Assembly (NCBI RefSeq): GCF_001864935.2 | Contig: NZ_CP126267.1 | Location: 62,001 to 126,000, forward strand | Origin: Curtobacterium sp. MCBA15_012 | GTDB lineage: Bacteria > Actinomycetota > Actinomycetes > Actinomycetales > Microbacteriaceae | Reading direction: 5' to 3' | Length of the DNA: 64,000 nt | Shown: in pieces, positions 35,545 through 43,318 of the stretch | How positions within the stretch are numbered: the first letter of the stretch is position 1 | Layout: every line of letters starts with the position of its first letter | The notes under the pieces: model-generated | Seen by the model: only the letters and a program-made list of their open reading frames with translations | Told to the model about the DNA's origin: nothing | Database searches by the model: none | Translations under genes and position numbers: made by a program

Positions 35545-35618
35545 GGAGACTCCAACGTCGTCGGGTTGCGGGGACCTCCCCATCATGTCTGACGGTGATG
35601 GGGCATTACCATCCCCGT

Positions 35619-36587
35619 GTGTCCCTGCCGTCCCCCGTCGCCCCCGGCCCGTCCGACGGGCCCGCCGCGGCCGTGCGGGTCGACACGGTGTACCGGCCGG
35701 GAGGCGCGGTGGACGTCCGCGCGACCCTCCGGCCCCTGCAGCGCGGCTCCGGCGACCCCGCCTTCCGGGTGGTCGGGTCCGACACGTGGCTCGCGCTGCG
35801 CACGCCGGTCGGGGCGGCCTCGGTGCTCGTCCGCCGCGCGGGCAGCGACGCCGTCGCGGTGTCGGCGTGGGGCGACGGTGCCGCGTGGGCGGTGACCCAC
35901 GCGCCGGACCTGCTCGGCCGCGGCGACGACTGGTCCGACCTCGACGTGGGCGCCCACGCCTTCCTGGCCGAGGCGCGGCACCGCCAACCGGGGCTGCGCC
36001 TGCTCCGGACGAACACCGTCGTGGCGATGCTCGTGCCGGCGATCATGGAGCAGAAGGTGACCTCGCGGCAGGCCTGGCGTGCGTGGCGGTACCTGCTGCG
36101 GCGCTTCGGTGAGCCGGCACCCGGTCCGGCACCCGCGGAGATGTTCGTCCCGCCGACCCCCGAGCAGTGGGCACGGATCCCGAGCTGGGAGTGGCACCGG
36201 GCCGGCATCGAGCCCGGCCGTTCGGCGACGGTGATGCGGGCGGTGAAGGTCGCGCCCGCACTCGAGCGGACGCTGGGGCTCGGTCGCGGCGGCGCGGTCG
36301 TCGCGCAGCGGCTCCAGTCGGTCCCCGGCATCGGGAGGTGGACCGCAGCGGAGACGGCGCAGCGCGCGCACGGCGACCCGGACGCGCCGAGCGTCGGGGA
36401 CTACCACGTGCCCGCGCTCGTCGGGTGGGCGCTGGCGGGCGGTCCGGTGGACGACGACGGCATGCTCGAGCTGCTCGAGCCGTGGCGCGGGCACCGGGAG
36501 CGGGTCGTGCGCCTGATCGGGGGCTCGGGCTTCCGGAAGCCGGCGTTCGGGCCGCGCATGACGATCCAGGACCACCGCTGGCACTGA
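35619..36587 (+). CDS. AlkA-like DNA-3-methyladenine glycosylase
   Basis: About 322 residues. The helix-hairpin-helix-GPD part is clear: LQSVPGIGRWTAAETAQRAHG followed by GDYHVPALVGWALAG, with the conserved aspartate of the GPD motif. The N-terminal half (LRLLRTNTVVAMLVPAIMEQKV) carries the EQ(Q/K) motif of AlkA-type glycosylases that remove alkylated bases. TACCAT at 35607-35612 is exactly six bases before GTG 35619, so this start is preferred over a GTG eight codons earlier. The enzyme starts base excision repair. Confidence 0.85.
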   Translation: MSLPSPVAPGPSDGPAAAVRVDTVYRPGGAVDVRATLRPLQRGSGDPAFRVVGSDTWLALRTPVGAASVLVRRAGSDAVAVSAWGDGAAWAVTHAPDLLGRGDDWSDLDVGAHAFLAEARHRQPGLRLLRTNTVVAMLVPAIMEQKVTSRQAWRAWRYLLRRFGEPAPGPAPAEMFVPPTPEQWARIPSWEWHRAGIEPGRSATVMRAVKVAPALERTLGLGRGGAVVAQRLQSVPGIGRWTAAETAQRAHGDPDAPSVGDYHVPALVGWALAGGPVDDDGMLELLEPWRGHRERVVRLIGGSGFRKPAFGPRMTIQDHRWH

Positions 36588-36670
36588 CCCCGGCCGGTCC
36601 GTCGACCGGTGCTGTGCGCCTCATCAGGCGTCGACGCGGACAGTCCCGGTCCGCTCCCGTAGCCTTCTGT

Positions 36671-36685
36671 TGAGAACTGATCTCA
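36671..36685 (+). promoter_or_regulatory. TGAGA-N5-TCTCA inverted repeat, candidate Zur-type box
   Basis: TGAGAACTGATCTCA is a 15-bp interrupted palindrome overlapping the expected transcription start of the His-rich peptide gene: TAGCCT at 36660-36665 is a possible -10 and AAGGAGG follows at 36687. The TGA...TCA ends and spacing resemble zinc-uptake-regulator boxes; the assignment is by resemblance only. Confidence 0.45.
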
Positions 36686-36698
36686 CGAAGGAGGAACC

Positions 36699-36887
36699 AT
36701 GTCGAACCCGGACACCACCCCCGCCGCCGAGGCCGAGGAGCACCGCGTCGCCGAGCACGACGTCGCCGACCACGACCACGAGCAGGACGGCGGCGAGCAC
36801 GAGACCGTCGAGCACGGCGACCACGTCGACTTCGTGCACGACGGCCACCGGCACGCTCGCCACGAGGACCACTACGACGAGCACTGA
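36699..36887 (+). CDS. Histidine-rich acidic peptide, probable zinc binder
   Basis: Sixty-two residues, 13 of them His and many Asp/Glu (AEHDVADHDHEQDGGEHETV, then HVDFVHDGHRHARHEDHYDE). Proteins ending in this HVDxVHDGHRHAxHxDHYDxH pattern occur widely in actinobacteria and are often loosely labelled zinc-transport related. AAGGAGG six to eight bases before the ATG is a strong ribosome-binding site. The operator-like inverted repeat just upstream suggests control by metal. Zn or Ni buffering is inferred from composition, not shown. Confidence 0.75.
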   Translation: MSNPDTTPAAEAEEHRVAEHDVADHDHEQDGGEHETVEHGDHVDFVHDGHRHARHEDHYDEH

Positions 36888-36908
36888 GCGTCGCTGAGCC
36901 GACCACCC

Positions 36909-36956
36909 GACGGACGGGAGGCGCGTGGCGGGCCCGCCACGGGCCTCCCGTCCGTC
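36909..36956. repeat. Long palindrome, GGGAGGCGCG family
   Basis: Arms 36909-36932 and 36933-36956, 24 bp each, one mismatch, no spacer. Same core as the element at 9790. It lies between two convergent genes and can serve as a two-way terminator. Confidence 0.88.
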
Positions 36957-36975
36957 GTCGGGTCGCGCGGGCGCC

Positions 36976-37833
36976 CTACGGGTGCCGGACGCCCTCGCCG
37001 GCCAGCACCGCGCGGTAGCCCTCGCGGAAGGTCGGGTACCGGGGCTCCCACCCGGTCGACCGCAGCAGCGCGTTCGACAGGCGCTTGTCGCCGCCGGCCT
37101 GTCGCGCGTCGCCTTCGCCGACCGTCGGCTCCGGGAGTCCGAGCTCGGCGGCGAGGAACCGCAGGACGTCGTCCAGGCGGCTCGGTTCGTCGTCCGTGCC
37201 GAGGTACGTGGGCGCCGGATCCGGCACGGACGCCAGGTGCACGATCGCGGCGGCCGCGTCGTCCCGGTGGATCCGGTTCGTGTGCGGCGACGTGCCCGGC
37301 GCGAGCCGTGCCGCCCCCTCGCGCACCTGCGTGATCAGCCGCTCCCGCCCGGGCCCGTAGATGCCGGACAGACGGACGAGCACGGCACCGGGTGCGCGCT
37401 CGCGCAGGAGCGCCTCGGCCTCGACGAGGACGGCGGCCGTCGGGGTACCACCGCGCGCCGGGGTCGCCTCGGTCACGACGCTGCCGTCGGCGACGTCGTA
37501 CACCGCCGTGGAGGACACGACGAGCAGGCGCGGGTCGGCGGCCGACGCGGCGATGCCGTCGAGCACGTTGCGGAGCCCGTCGACGTAGGTCGCGCGGTAC
37601 TCGTCGACGTCGCGGGACCCGGCGGCGAAGGCCACGACGACCACGCCGGTGTCGTCCGGGATGGTCGGGACCTCGCGGCGGAGGTCGACCGCACGGCCGG
37701 TCAGCGGGGCGGGGACGCGGTCGGCGCTGCGGCGGAGGCCGACGACCGGGTGACCCTGCGCGGCGAAGCGCAGGCCGGTCTCGGTGCCGAGGTCGCCGCA
37801 GCCGGCGATGACGACGGTGGGGAGGGAGTGCAC
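36976..37833 (-). CDS. NAD(P)-dependent epimerase/dehydratase-like SDR (YeeZ type)
   Basis: A 285-residue extended SDR. The glycine motif VVIAGCGDLGTETGLRFAAQ, the strand LLVVSSTAVYDVADGSVV with the active-site Ser-Tyr area, and VRLSGIYGPGRERL match YeeZ-like sugar-nucleotide epimerases. HTNRIHRDDAAAAIVHLA closes the cofactor domain. GTG start at 37833 has CACGCT six bases upstream. Substrate unknown. Confidence 0.85.
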   Translation of the reverse strand: MHSLPTVVIAGCGDLGTETGLRFAAQGHPVVGLRRSADRVPAPLTGRAVDLRREVPTIPDDTGVVVVAFAAGSRDVDEYRATYVDGLRNVLDGIAASAADPRLLVVSSTAVYDVADGSVVTEATPARGGTPTAAVLVEAEALLRERAPGAVLVRLSGIYGPGRERLITQVREGAARLAPGTSPHTNRIHRDDAAAAIVHLASVPDPAPTYLGTDDEPSRLDDVLRFLAAELGLPEPTVGEGDARQAGGDKRLSNALLRSTGWEPRYPTFREGYRAVLAGEGVRHP

Positions 37834-38178
37834 GGGTCGAGCGTGGCACGGGCGGCTGGGGAGGGCTCGAGCGGACGCGGGGCCGCACTCCTGGCCCGGG
37901 CATCCGCTGGGAGTACCGGTGCGGCGCGGAGGTAACGTCTGCCGGGCTACCCCGTAGACCCTGCTGCGGGGGCCCGGATCCCTGTTCCCGGGTCGGCCTC
38001 GTCCAGACCCTCAGCGTCGAACCCGACGGCGCCGTAGCGCGAGGGCGTCCGTCCCGGACCCGAACCCACGACGGCCGCCCTCGCACCCCCTCGGCTGTAC
38101 AGGTGCTCACGTCCGGGGGACAGGAAGCGAACCGCGTCTGCGATCCCGGCAGCCACCCGCGCCTAGCGTGAAGTGGTC
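37834..38178. other. 345-bp gene-free divergent intergenic region
   Basis: Holds the promoters of the YeeZ-like gene (minus) and the DHA2 exporter (plus). The only clear element is TAGCGT at 38164-38169, nine bases before the exporter's ATG. GC-rich short inverted repeats around 37950-37985 (CTACCCCGTAG and GCGGGGGCCC) are visible, but I see no gene, repeat-family copy or operator that I can name. Confidence 0.5.
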
Positions 38179-39774
38179 ATGACAGCCGAACACCGCAAGT
38201 CCGCCGAGCCCGACGCGGCTCCCACCGTCGCGCACCACGACGCCCACCACGCAGCGGCCGCCGAGGTCGCCGGGCCTGCCCCCGACGCGCACCCGGCTCG
38301 CGAGCAGGACGCTCCGCCCGCTCGCGAGCAGCGGGTCGAGCACGGGGGCGACCAGCCCGACCCGAACCGGTGGAAGGCGCTCGTCATCTGCCTGCTCGGC
38401 GGGGGGATCGTGCTGCTCGACGTGTCGATCGTGAACGTCGCGCTGCAGTCGATCTCGAGCGGCCTCCCCGGTGCGTCGCCCGAGGCGGTGCAGTGGATCC
38501 TGTCCGGCTACGCGCTGTCGTTCGGTCTGCTCCTCGTGCCCGGCGGTCGACTCGGGGACGCCTCCGGCCGGCGCCGGATGTTCGTGATCGGCGTCGGGCT
38601 CTTCACGGTCGCGAGTGCGCTGTGCGGCTTCGCGCCGAACGGCATCGTCCTGGTGGTCGCCCGGCTCGTGCAGGGCCTGGCCGGTGGTCTCCTCACCCCG
38701 CAGGTGACCGCGCTCATCCAGCAGCTGTTCCGCGGCAAGGAGCGCGGTACCGCGTTCGGCCTCTTCGGCGCGACGGTCGGCATCGCCACGGCGATCGGCC
38801 CGCTCGTCGGCGGCCTGCTCATCACGGCGTTCGGCACCGAGAACGGGTGGCGGTTCGTCTTCTTCGTGAACCTGCCCGTCGGACTGGTCACGATCCTCCT
38901 GGCCTTCAAGTACCTGCCGCAGGCCGACGGGTCGACCCGAGGCCGGAAGCACGACTTCGACCCGGTGGGCATCGCCCTGCTCGGCGCCGCGGTCGTCGCG
39001 CTGCTGCTGCCGTTCGTGCAGTCCGAGCAGTGGAAGAGCAACGCGAAGTGGTGGCTCGTCGTGGCCGCCGTCGTCTTCGCGGTCCTGTTCGTCCTCTGGG
39101 AGCGGCGCTACGCCCGCACCAAGGAGCCGGTGATCGACCTCGCGCTCTTCCGCCGCCGGTCGTTCTCGCTCGGCGTCGGCCTCGCCACGGTGTACTTCGC
39201 GGGCTTCACGCCGCTGTTCTTCGTCCTGACGCTCGCGCTGCAGTCCGGGCTGCACTACTCGGCGCTGCTCGCGGGCCTGTCCTCGGTGGCGTTCGCGATC
39301 GGGTCCGGGGTGGCGTCGACGATCGGCGGGCGGATCGTGCACCGGTTCGGTCGGCAGTTGATCGTGATCGGGACGATCCTCGTGCTCATCGGACTGGGTG
39401 GCGTGATCTGGGTCGTCGCGAACCACTACGAGTCGGACCTCGGCTGGTGGCTCGTCGTGCCGCTCCTGGTCGCCGGCGTCGGGTCGGGGCTCACCATCTC
39501 GCCGAACCAGACCCTGACGTTGTCCGAGGTCCCGGTCGAGCAGGGTGGTTCGGCCGGCGGGCTGATCCAGGTCGGCGCGCGCGTCGGGTCGGCCATCGGC
39601 ATCGCCGCGGTCGGCAGCGTCTTCTACTCGGCGCTCGCCGACTCCCGCGGGGACTACTCGACCGGGCTGCCGCTCGCGCTCGGGGTGTCCCTCGGCTTCG
39701 TGGCGGTCGCGCTCCTCGCGGGCATCGTCGACGTGGTCGTCGGCAAGGTGCGGGGGACCGAGGCGACGGTCTGA
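38179..39774 (+). CDS. DHA2-family multidrug MFS exporter
   Basis: About 531 residues with fourteen predicted helices, the DHA2 (EmrB/QacA) layout. A 60-residue polar N-terminus rich in His and Ala (AHHDAHHAAAAEV) precedes helix 1 (ALVICLLGGGIVLLDVSIVN), which carries the D-x-S-I-V-N motif; WILSGYALSFGLLLVPGGRLGD is motif A. The ATG at 38179 starts nine bases after the TAGCGT box. It probably exports drugs or metabolites with protons. No regulator is adjacent. Confidence 0.9.
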   Translation: MTAEHRKSAEPDAAPTVAHHDAHHAAAAEVAGPAPDAHPAREQDAPPAREQRVEHGGDQPDPNRWKALVICLLGGGIVLLDVSIVNVALQSISSGLPGASPEAVQWILSGYALSFGLLLVPGGRLGDASGRRRMFVIGVGLFTVASALCGFAPNGIVLVVARLVQGLAGGLLTPQVTALIQQLFRGKERGTAFGLFGATVGIATAIGPLVGGLLITAFGTENGWRFVFFVNLPVGLVTILLAFKYLPQADGSTRGRKHDFDPVGIALLGAAVVALLLPFVQSEQWKSNAKWWLVVAAVVFAVLFVLWERRYARTKEPVIDLALFRRRSFSLGVGLATVYFAGFTPLFFVLTLALQSGLHYSALLAGLSSVAFAIGSGVASTIGGRIVHRFGRQLIVIGTILVLIGLGGVIWVVANHYESDLGWWLVVPLLVAGVGSGLTISPNQTLTLSEVPVEQGGSAGGLIQVGARVGSAIGIAAVGSVFYSALADSRGDYSTGLPLALGVSLGFVAVALLAGIVDVVVGKVRGTEATV

Positions 39775-39832
39775 CCACCTGGCAGCGGACCACTCCCGGG
39801 CCGCCGACGGGTGCCGCTGGCAGGCTGGGTCC

Positions 39833-40696
39833 GTGGACACGACGCTCGACTCCGCGACCGACATCGTCACCGGCATCCGGTTCCCCGAGGGCAACCGGTG
39901 GCACGGCGGACGGCTCTGGTACTCCGACATGCACACGGGCGAGGTCTTCTCGGTGGACCCCGCCTCGTCCGAGGCGCCCCGGGTCGAGGCCGTCGTCGAG
40001 GGGCAGTCCTCGGGGCTCGGCTGGCTGTCGGACGGCCGACTCGTCATCAGCTCGATGGAGTCACGGACCCTCGTCGCCGCCGCACCGGACGGCTCGACGT
40101 CGGTGTTCGCCGACCTGTCCGCCGTCGAGCCCTCGCTCCTCAACGACCTGGTGGTCGACGAGCAGACCGGCCGGACCTACGTCGGGGCGTTCGGCTACGA
40201 CCTGTACGGCGGCGAGGAGCTGCGGCCCGGCCCGCTGTACGTCGTCGAGCCGGACGGCTCCGCCCGGCGCGCGGCCGACGGACTGGTCTTCCCGAACAGC
40301 GCGAACGTGCTGCCCGGCACGCGGACCCTCGTGGTGAGCGAGACCTGGGGCGGTCGGCTGACGGCGTTCGACATGGAGCCGGACGGCTCGTTGACCGGCC
40401 GGCGCGAGTGGGCCGCACTCCCGGAGGGCGTCACCCCCGACGGCAGCACGGTCGACGCCGAGGGTGCGGTCTGGGTCTGCTCGGTGGACACGGGCGAGTT
40501 CCTCCGCGTGGTCGAGGGCGGCACGGTCACCGACCGGATCGACGCCCCCGGGCGCTGCGCGATCGACTGCGCGCTCGGCGGGGAGGACGGCCGGACGCTG
40601 TACCTCGCCACGGCCGACAGCTACGACCCGGCCACGACCGCGACGACGCGTGCCGGGCGGATCAGCGCCGTCCGCGTCGCCGTTCCCGGCCCCTGA
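39833..40696 (+). CDS. SMP-30/gluconolactonase-like (LRE) protein
   Basis: A 287-residue six-bladed beta-propeller. Metal-site landmarks of SMP-30/Gnl proteins are visible: FPEGNRWHGGRLWYSDMHTG with the metal-binding glutamate, SLLNDLVVDEQTGRTYVG with Asn, VFPNSANVLPGTRTLVVSET and TPDGSTVDAEGAVWVCSV with Asp. These hydrolyse sugar lactones or related esters. GTG at 39833 follows CAGGCT by six bases. It lies just after a DHA2 exporter but there is no overlap, so common use is uncertain. Confidence 0.88.
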   Translation: MDTTLDSATDIVTGIRFPEGNRWHGGRLWYSDMHTGEVFSVDPASSEAPRVEAVVEGQSSGLGWLSDGRLVISSMESRTLVAAAPDGSTSVFADLSAVEPSLLNDLVVDEQTGRTYVGAFGYDLYGGEELRPGPLYVVEPDGSARRAADGLVFPNSANVLPGTRTLVVSETWGGRLTAFDMEPDGSLTGRREWAALPEGVTPDGSTVDAEGAVWVCSVDTGEFLRVVEGGTVTDRIDAPGRCAIDCALGGEDGRTLYLATADSYDPATTATTRAGRISAVRVAVPGP

Positions 40697-40749
40697 GCGT
40701 CCGCGTCACGGTCAGGGCCACCGTCACCGGTCCGTGAGCGCTCGACGCC

Positions 40750-41070
40750 GTGGTCCCGGCGTACGCCGTGCTCGAGGTCGTACGGCTCGTCGGACGGGTG
40801 AGCTGCGCGCCGGTCGTCGGGGTCGAGGTCTCGAGCCCGGGCCGGACGCCGGGCACGCAGCGGGTCGCCGTCCCCGCGGACGTGCGTGCGGGCGACCTGC
40901 TCTGCTTCCCCTGCGCGGTCGCCGTCCGGCACCGGGACGTGGTGGAGCCGGTCCGCGCCGCAGTCGGGACCGTCGCCCGCCCGTCCGTGTCCCCCGCGTG
41001 CGGGGCGCCGAGCGTGTCTCGACGCGCGGTGATCGGACCCTCGTCCCCCGGGTTTGTCACAGAACGGTAA
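40750..41070 (+). CDS. Possible hypothetical protein, 106 aa
   Basis: The frame has strong coding-like base use (third positions almost all G or C for about 80 codons, many GTC/GCG/GAC codons) and no good competitor on the other strand. The product (AYAVLEVVRLVGRVSCAPVV, RVAVPADVRAGDLLCFPCAV) is unfamiliar. There is neither a ribosome-binding site nor a -10 box at a suitable distance from the GTG, and the end runs into the promoter of the next gene. It could be a remnant. Confidence 0.3.
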   Translation: MVPAYAVLEVVRLVGRVSCAPVVGVEVSSPGRTPGTQRVAVPADVRAGDLLCFPCAVAVRHRDVVEPVRAAVGTVARPSVSPACGAPSVSRRAVIGPSSPGFVTER

Positions 41071-41071
41071 C
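41056..41071 (+). promoter_or_regulatory. GTCAC/GTAAC direct repeat, MtrA-like box
   Basis: GTCACAGAACGGTAAC carries two GTnAC half-sites 11 bases apart, similar to the direct repeats bound by the actinobacterial response regulator MtrA upstream of cell-wall genes. It sits about 175 bases before the secreted-protein gene, near the likely promoter. Assignment by resemblance. Confidence 0.35.
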
Positions 41072-41113
41072 GACCAGGAATCCGTCCAAACCGTTCGGTG
41101 GGGGGTGTCGAAT

Positions 41114-41188
41114 CACCTGCACAAGCCGGGAAACACCCGGAGCGCTCACCAGCCGCAGGTAGCTGGTTCTCCACCCCTGTTCGGGGTG
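41114..41188 (+). ncRNA. Structured 5' leader with switch-like alternative pairings
   Basis: In the long leader of the secreted-protein gene: ACCTGC (41115-41120) can pair with GCAGGT (41155-41160) around a CCGGG/CCCGG hairpin (41126-41130 with 41136-41140). CCAGC (41149-41153) can instead pair with GCTGG (41162-41166), enclosing that same GCAGGT. A CACCCC/GGGGTG hairpin follows (41172-41177 with 41183-41188). Mutually exclusive helices suggest a riboswitch-like element. Some short strings resemble parts of known dinucleotide riboswitches, but I cannot assign a class. Confidence 0.45.
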
Positions 41189-41244
41189 TGTTCGGCGCGC
41201 ATCCAGGGATTCGCGCCGAGCGCGACAACGAAAGGAACGCAGAC

Positions 41245-41922
41245 ATGCGCAAGAGCCTCAAGACCTCCATCACCCTCGCCACCACGGGTGCGCTCGTGCT
41301 GGGCGGTGCCGCGTTCGGTGTCTCCGCCGCGCAGGCCGACGGCAGCATCCACACGGTCTCGTCCTCGTCGTCGAAGATCCCCGGCCCGGTCGCTTCGGTG
41401 CCCGAGGTCAAGGGTGGCAACACCGCGGTCGCGCTCGACAAGGGCTTCACCGACGCGCTGACCTCGCTGGGCCTGACCCCGGGTGTGTCGGGCAACGCGA
41501 AGCTCGAGAACGGGTCGGTGTCGTTCCCGATCACCGCCGGTTCGGTGACGTACTGGTCGCCGGACGGCAACTACCGCCCCTACGTGCAGGGCCTGCTGGA
41601 CCACGACGACTCGGGGCTGACGCTCTCGGCCGGTGACACGACGGTGACGCTGGAGAACTTCGTCGTGAACCCGGGCTCGTCGAAGCTCTACGGTGACGTG
41701 TTGGTCAACGGTCAGGTCGCCGTGTCGAACGCGTACCTGTTCTCGCTGCACGGTGGCACCCTGAAGCCGCTCCAGCTCGAGGGTGACAACGCGATCCTGA
41801 CCGGCACCACGGTCCACGTCTCCGACGACGCCGCGAAGCTGCTCAACAGCACCTTCAAGACCGACGCCGTCAAGGGTGGCCTGCTCGTCGGGACCGCCAC
41901 GATCACCGCCCAGATCAAGTAA
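41245..41922 (+). CDS. Secreted protein, unknown beta-rich domain
   Basis: A 225-residue exported protein. Signal peptide: MRKSLKTSITLATTGALVLG, cut after SAAQA. The mature part is one beta-rich domain (NGSVSFPITAGSVTYWSPDG, SGLTLSAGDTTVTLENFVVN, SSKLYGDVLVNGQVAVSN, ending LLVGTATITAQIK) without cysteines. Similar domains occur in secreted actinobacterial proteins of unknown role. AAAGGAA about eight bases before ATG 41245 supports the start. Its messenger carries a leader of roughly 170 bases with strong folds, unusual in a window where many genes appear leaderless. Confidence 0.8.
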   Translation: MRKSLKTSITLATTGALVLGGAAFGVSAAQADGSIHTVSSSSSKIPGPVASVPEVKGGNTAVALDKGFTDALTSLGLTPGVSGNAKLENGSVSFPITAGSVTYWSPDGNYRPYVQGLLDHDDSGLTLSAGDTTVTLENFVVNPGSSKLYGDVLVNGQVAVSNAYLFSLHGGTLKPLQLEGDNAILTGTTVHVSDDAAKLLNSTFKTDAVKGGLLVGTATITAQIK

Positions 41923-41957
41923 CACCCCGCACCACCAGCACCACCAGCACGACACGC

Positions 41958-41994
41958 GAACGGCGCCGCCCCCGATCAGGGAGCGGCGCCGTTC
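41958..41994 (+). terminator. 12-bp perfect stem, terminator of secreted-protein gene
   Basis: GAACGGCGCCGC (41958-41969) and GCGGCGCCGTTC (41983-41994) pair perfectly over a 13-base loop, 35 bases after the stop codon. Confidence 0.75.
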
Positions 41995-42107
41995 CACGTC
42001 CACGCGATGCGGCCACGGAACGGCGCCCACCCTGGTCGCGACACGCTCGCGCACCCGCTCGTCGGGACGACGGTGAACGATCCGCCCACCCGTCTCGTCG
42101 TCTGGGT

Positions 42108-42806
42108 ATGGGACTCCGCACACGCACGAAGGTCATCATCGGCATCGCCTCCGGTGTCGTCGTCATCGGCGCCGCCGCCGCCATCGCCGGCCCGGTCATC
42201 TACGCGAACACCGTCAACGGGCAGGCCGCGGCCGCGCCCACGCTCAGCGCCGCCGCCTCCGGGTCGGCCGGCTCCCTCGCGTCCGACCAGGCGGACGGCA
42301 CCTGGAAGAGCCAGGGCTCGTCGTACGCCGGCTACCGGGTGCACGAGGTCCTGCAGGGGAATGATGTGAACGTGGTCGGTCGCACGAAGGACGTCGAGGG
42401 CACGGCGGAGGTCGCCGGTGGTTCGCTGACCAAGGCGACCGTCACGGTGCAGGTCGGCGAGATCAGCACCCCCGAGGCGGCCCGCGACGCGTACTTCCGC
42501 GACAAGGCGCTCGAGACGAGCAAGTTCCCCACCGCCACGTTCACGCTGACGAAGCCCGTCGACGTCTCGAAGGCGCTCGACGGCACCGCGCAGGACGTCA
42601 CCCTGACCGGGACGATGGACCTGCACGGCGTCCAGCAGCCCGTCACGGCCGACGCGAAGGTCGCCGTCGCGAAGGGCGGGACGGTCCAGGTCGTCGGTTC
42701 CGTGCCGATCACCTTCGCCGACTACGGCGTCCAGGCCCCGTCGCTCGGGTTCGTGACCGTGGACGGGAAGGGCTCCGTCGAGTTCTCCCTCGACCTGGCG
42801 AAGTGA
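42108..42806 (+). CDS. YceI-family protein with N-terminal membrane anchor
   Basis: A 232-residue protein. Residues 8-32 are a membrane helix (VIIGIASGVVVIGAAAAIAG), then a polar linker and the lipocalin-like YceI domain: GTWKSQGSSYAGYRVHEVL, EISTPEAARDAYFRDKALET and KFPTATFTLTKPVDV are typical. YceI proteins bind isoprenoid/polyprenyl lipids and are linked to stress. Its stop overlaps the start of an ECF sigma gene (GTGA), so the domain may act in the pathway that the sigma factor controls. Confidence 0.9.
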   Translation: MGLRTRTKVIIGIASGVVVIGAAAAIAGPVIYANTVNGQAAAAPTLSAAASGSAGSLASDQADGTWKSQGSSYAGYRVHEVLQGNDVNVVGRTKDVEGTAEVAGGSLTKATVTVQVGEISTPEAARDAYFRDKALETSKFPTATFTLTKPVDVSKALDGTAQDVTLTGTMDLHGVQQPVTADAKVAVAKGGTVQVVGSVPITFADYGVQAPSLGFVTVDGKGSVEFSLDLAK

Positions 42807-43318
42807 CGATGACGAGCCGTTCCGCGGACGAGCTGCTGGCGACCCTGTACCGGGAGCACGGCGACGCGCTCACCCGGTACGTCCGGCACCTGACGCGGGA
42901 CGGCTCGATCGTCGAGGACGTCGTCCAGGAGACGATGGTCCGAGCGTGGCAGCGGCCGGCGGTGCTCGAACGGGCGCCCGACAGCGCCCGCGCCTGGCTG
43001 TTCACGGTCGCGAGGAACCTCGTCGTCGACGACGCCCGGTCCGCCCGGAACCGCCGCGAGCACGGCACCGAGCACCCGGTCGACCGCGCCGAGGCCGACC
43101 GGACGGACGCCGTGCTCGACCGGATCGTGGTCGCGGACGCCCTCGCCTCGCTGACCCCGGACCACCGTCGCGTGGTGGTCGACGCCTACTGGCTGGGACA
43201 CACCGTCCCCGAGATCGCACGACGGCACGACATCCCCGAGGGCACCGCGAAGTCGCGGCTGCACTACGGGCTGCGAGCACTCCGGCTCGCACTGCAGGAA
43301 CGAGGAGTGACCCGATGA
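42803..43318 (+). CDS. ECF-family RNA polymerase sigma factor
   Basis: A 171-residue sigma-70 of the ECF type (SigK/SigL-like). Region 2: LLATLYREHGDALTRYVRHL and VEDVVQETMVRAWQRP with the DVVQET -10 recognition helix. Region 4: LTPDHRRVVVDAYWLGHTVP, then EIARRHDIPEGTAKSRLHYG. GTG at 42803 overlaps the YceI stop; ATG at 42809 is an alternative. The anti-sigma gene overlaps its end by ATGA, so the sigma factor is made with its inhibitor. Confidence 0.93.
   Translation: MTMTSRSADELLATLYREHGDALTRYVRHLTRDGSIVEDVVQETMVRAWQRPAVLERAPDSARAWLFTVARNLVVDDARSARNRREHGTEHPVDRAEADRTDAVLDRIVVADALASLTPDHRRVVVDAYWLGHTVPEIARRHDIPEGTAKSRLHYGLRALRLALQERGVTR

Noticed and set aside
41158..41172. GGTAGCTGGTTCTCC resembles a conserved stretch of 23S rRNA
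   Set aside because: Only about 15 bases match and no other rRNA sequence surrounds them; taken as chance within the structured leader.
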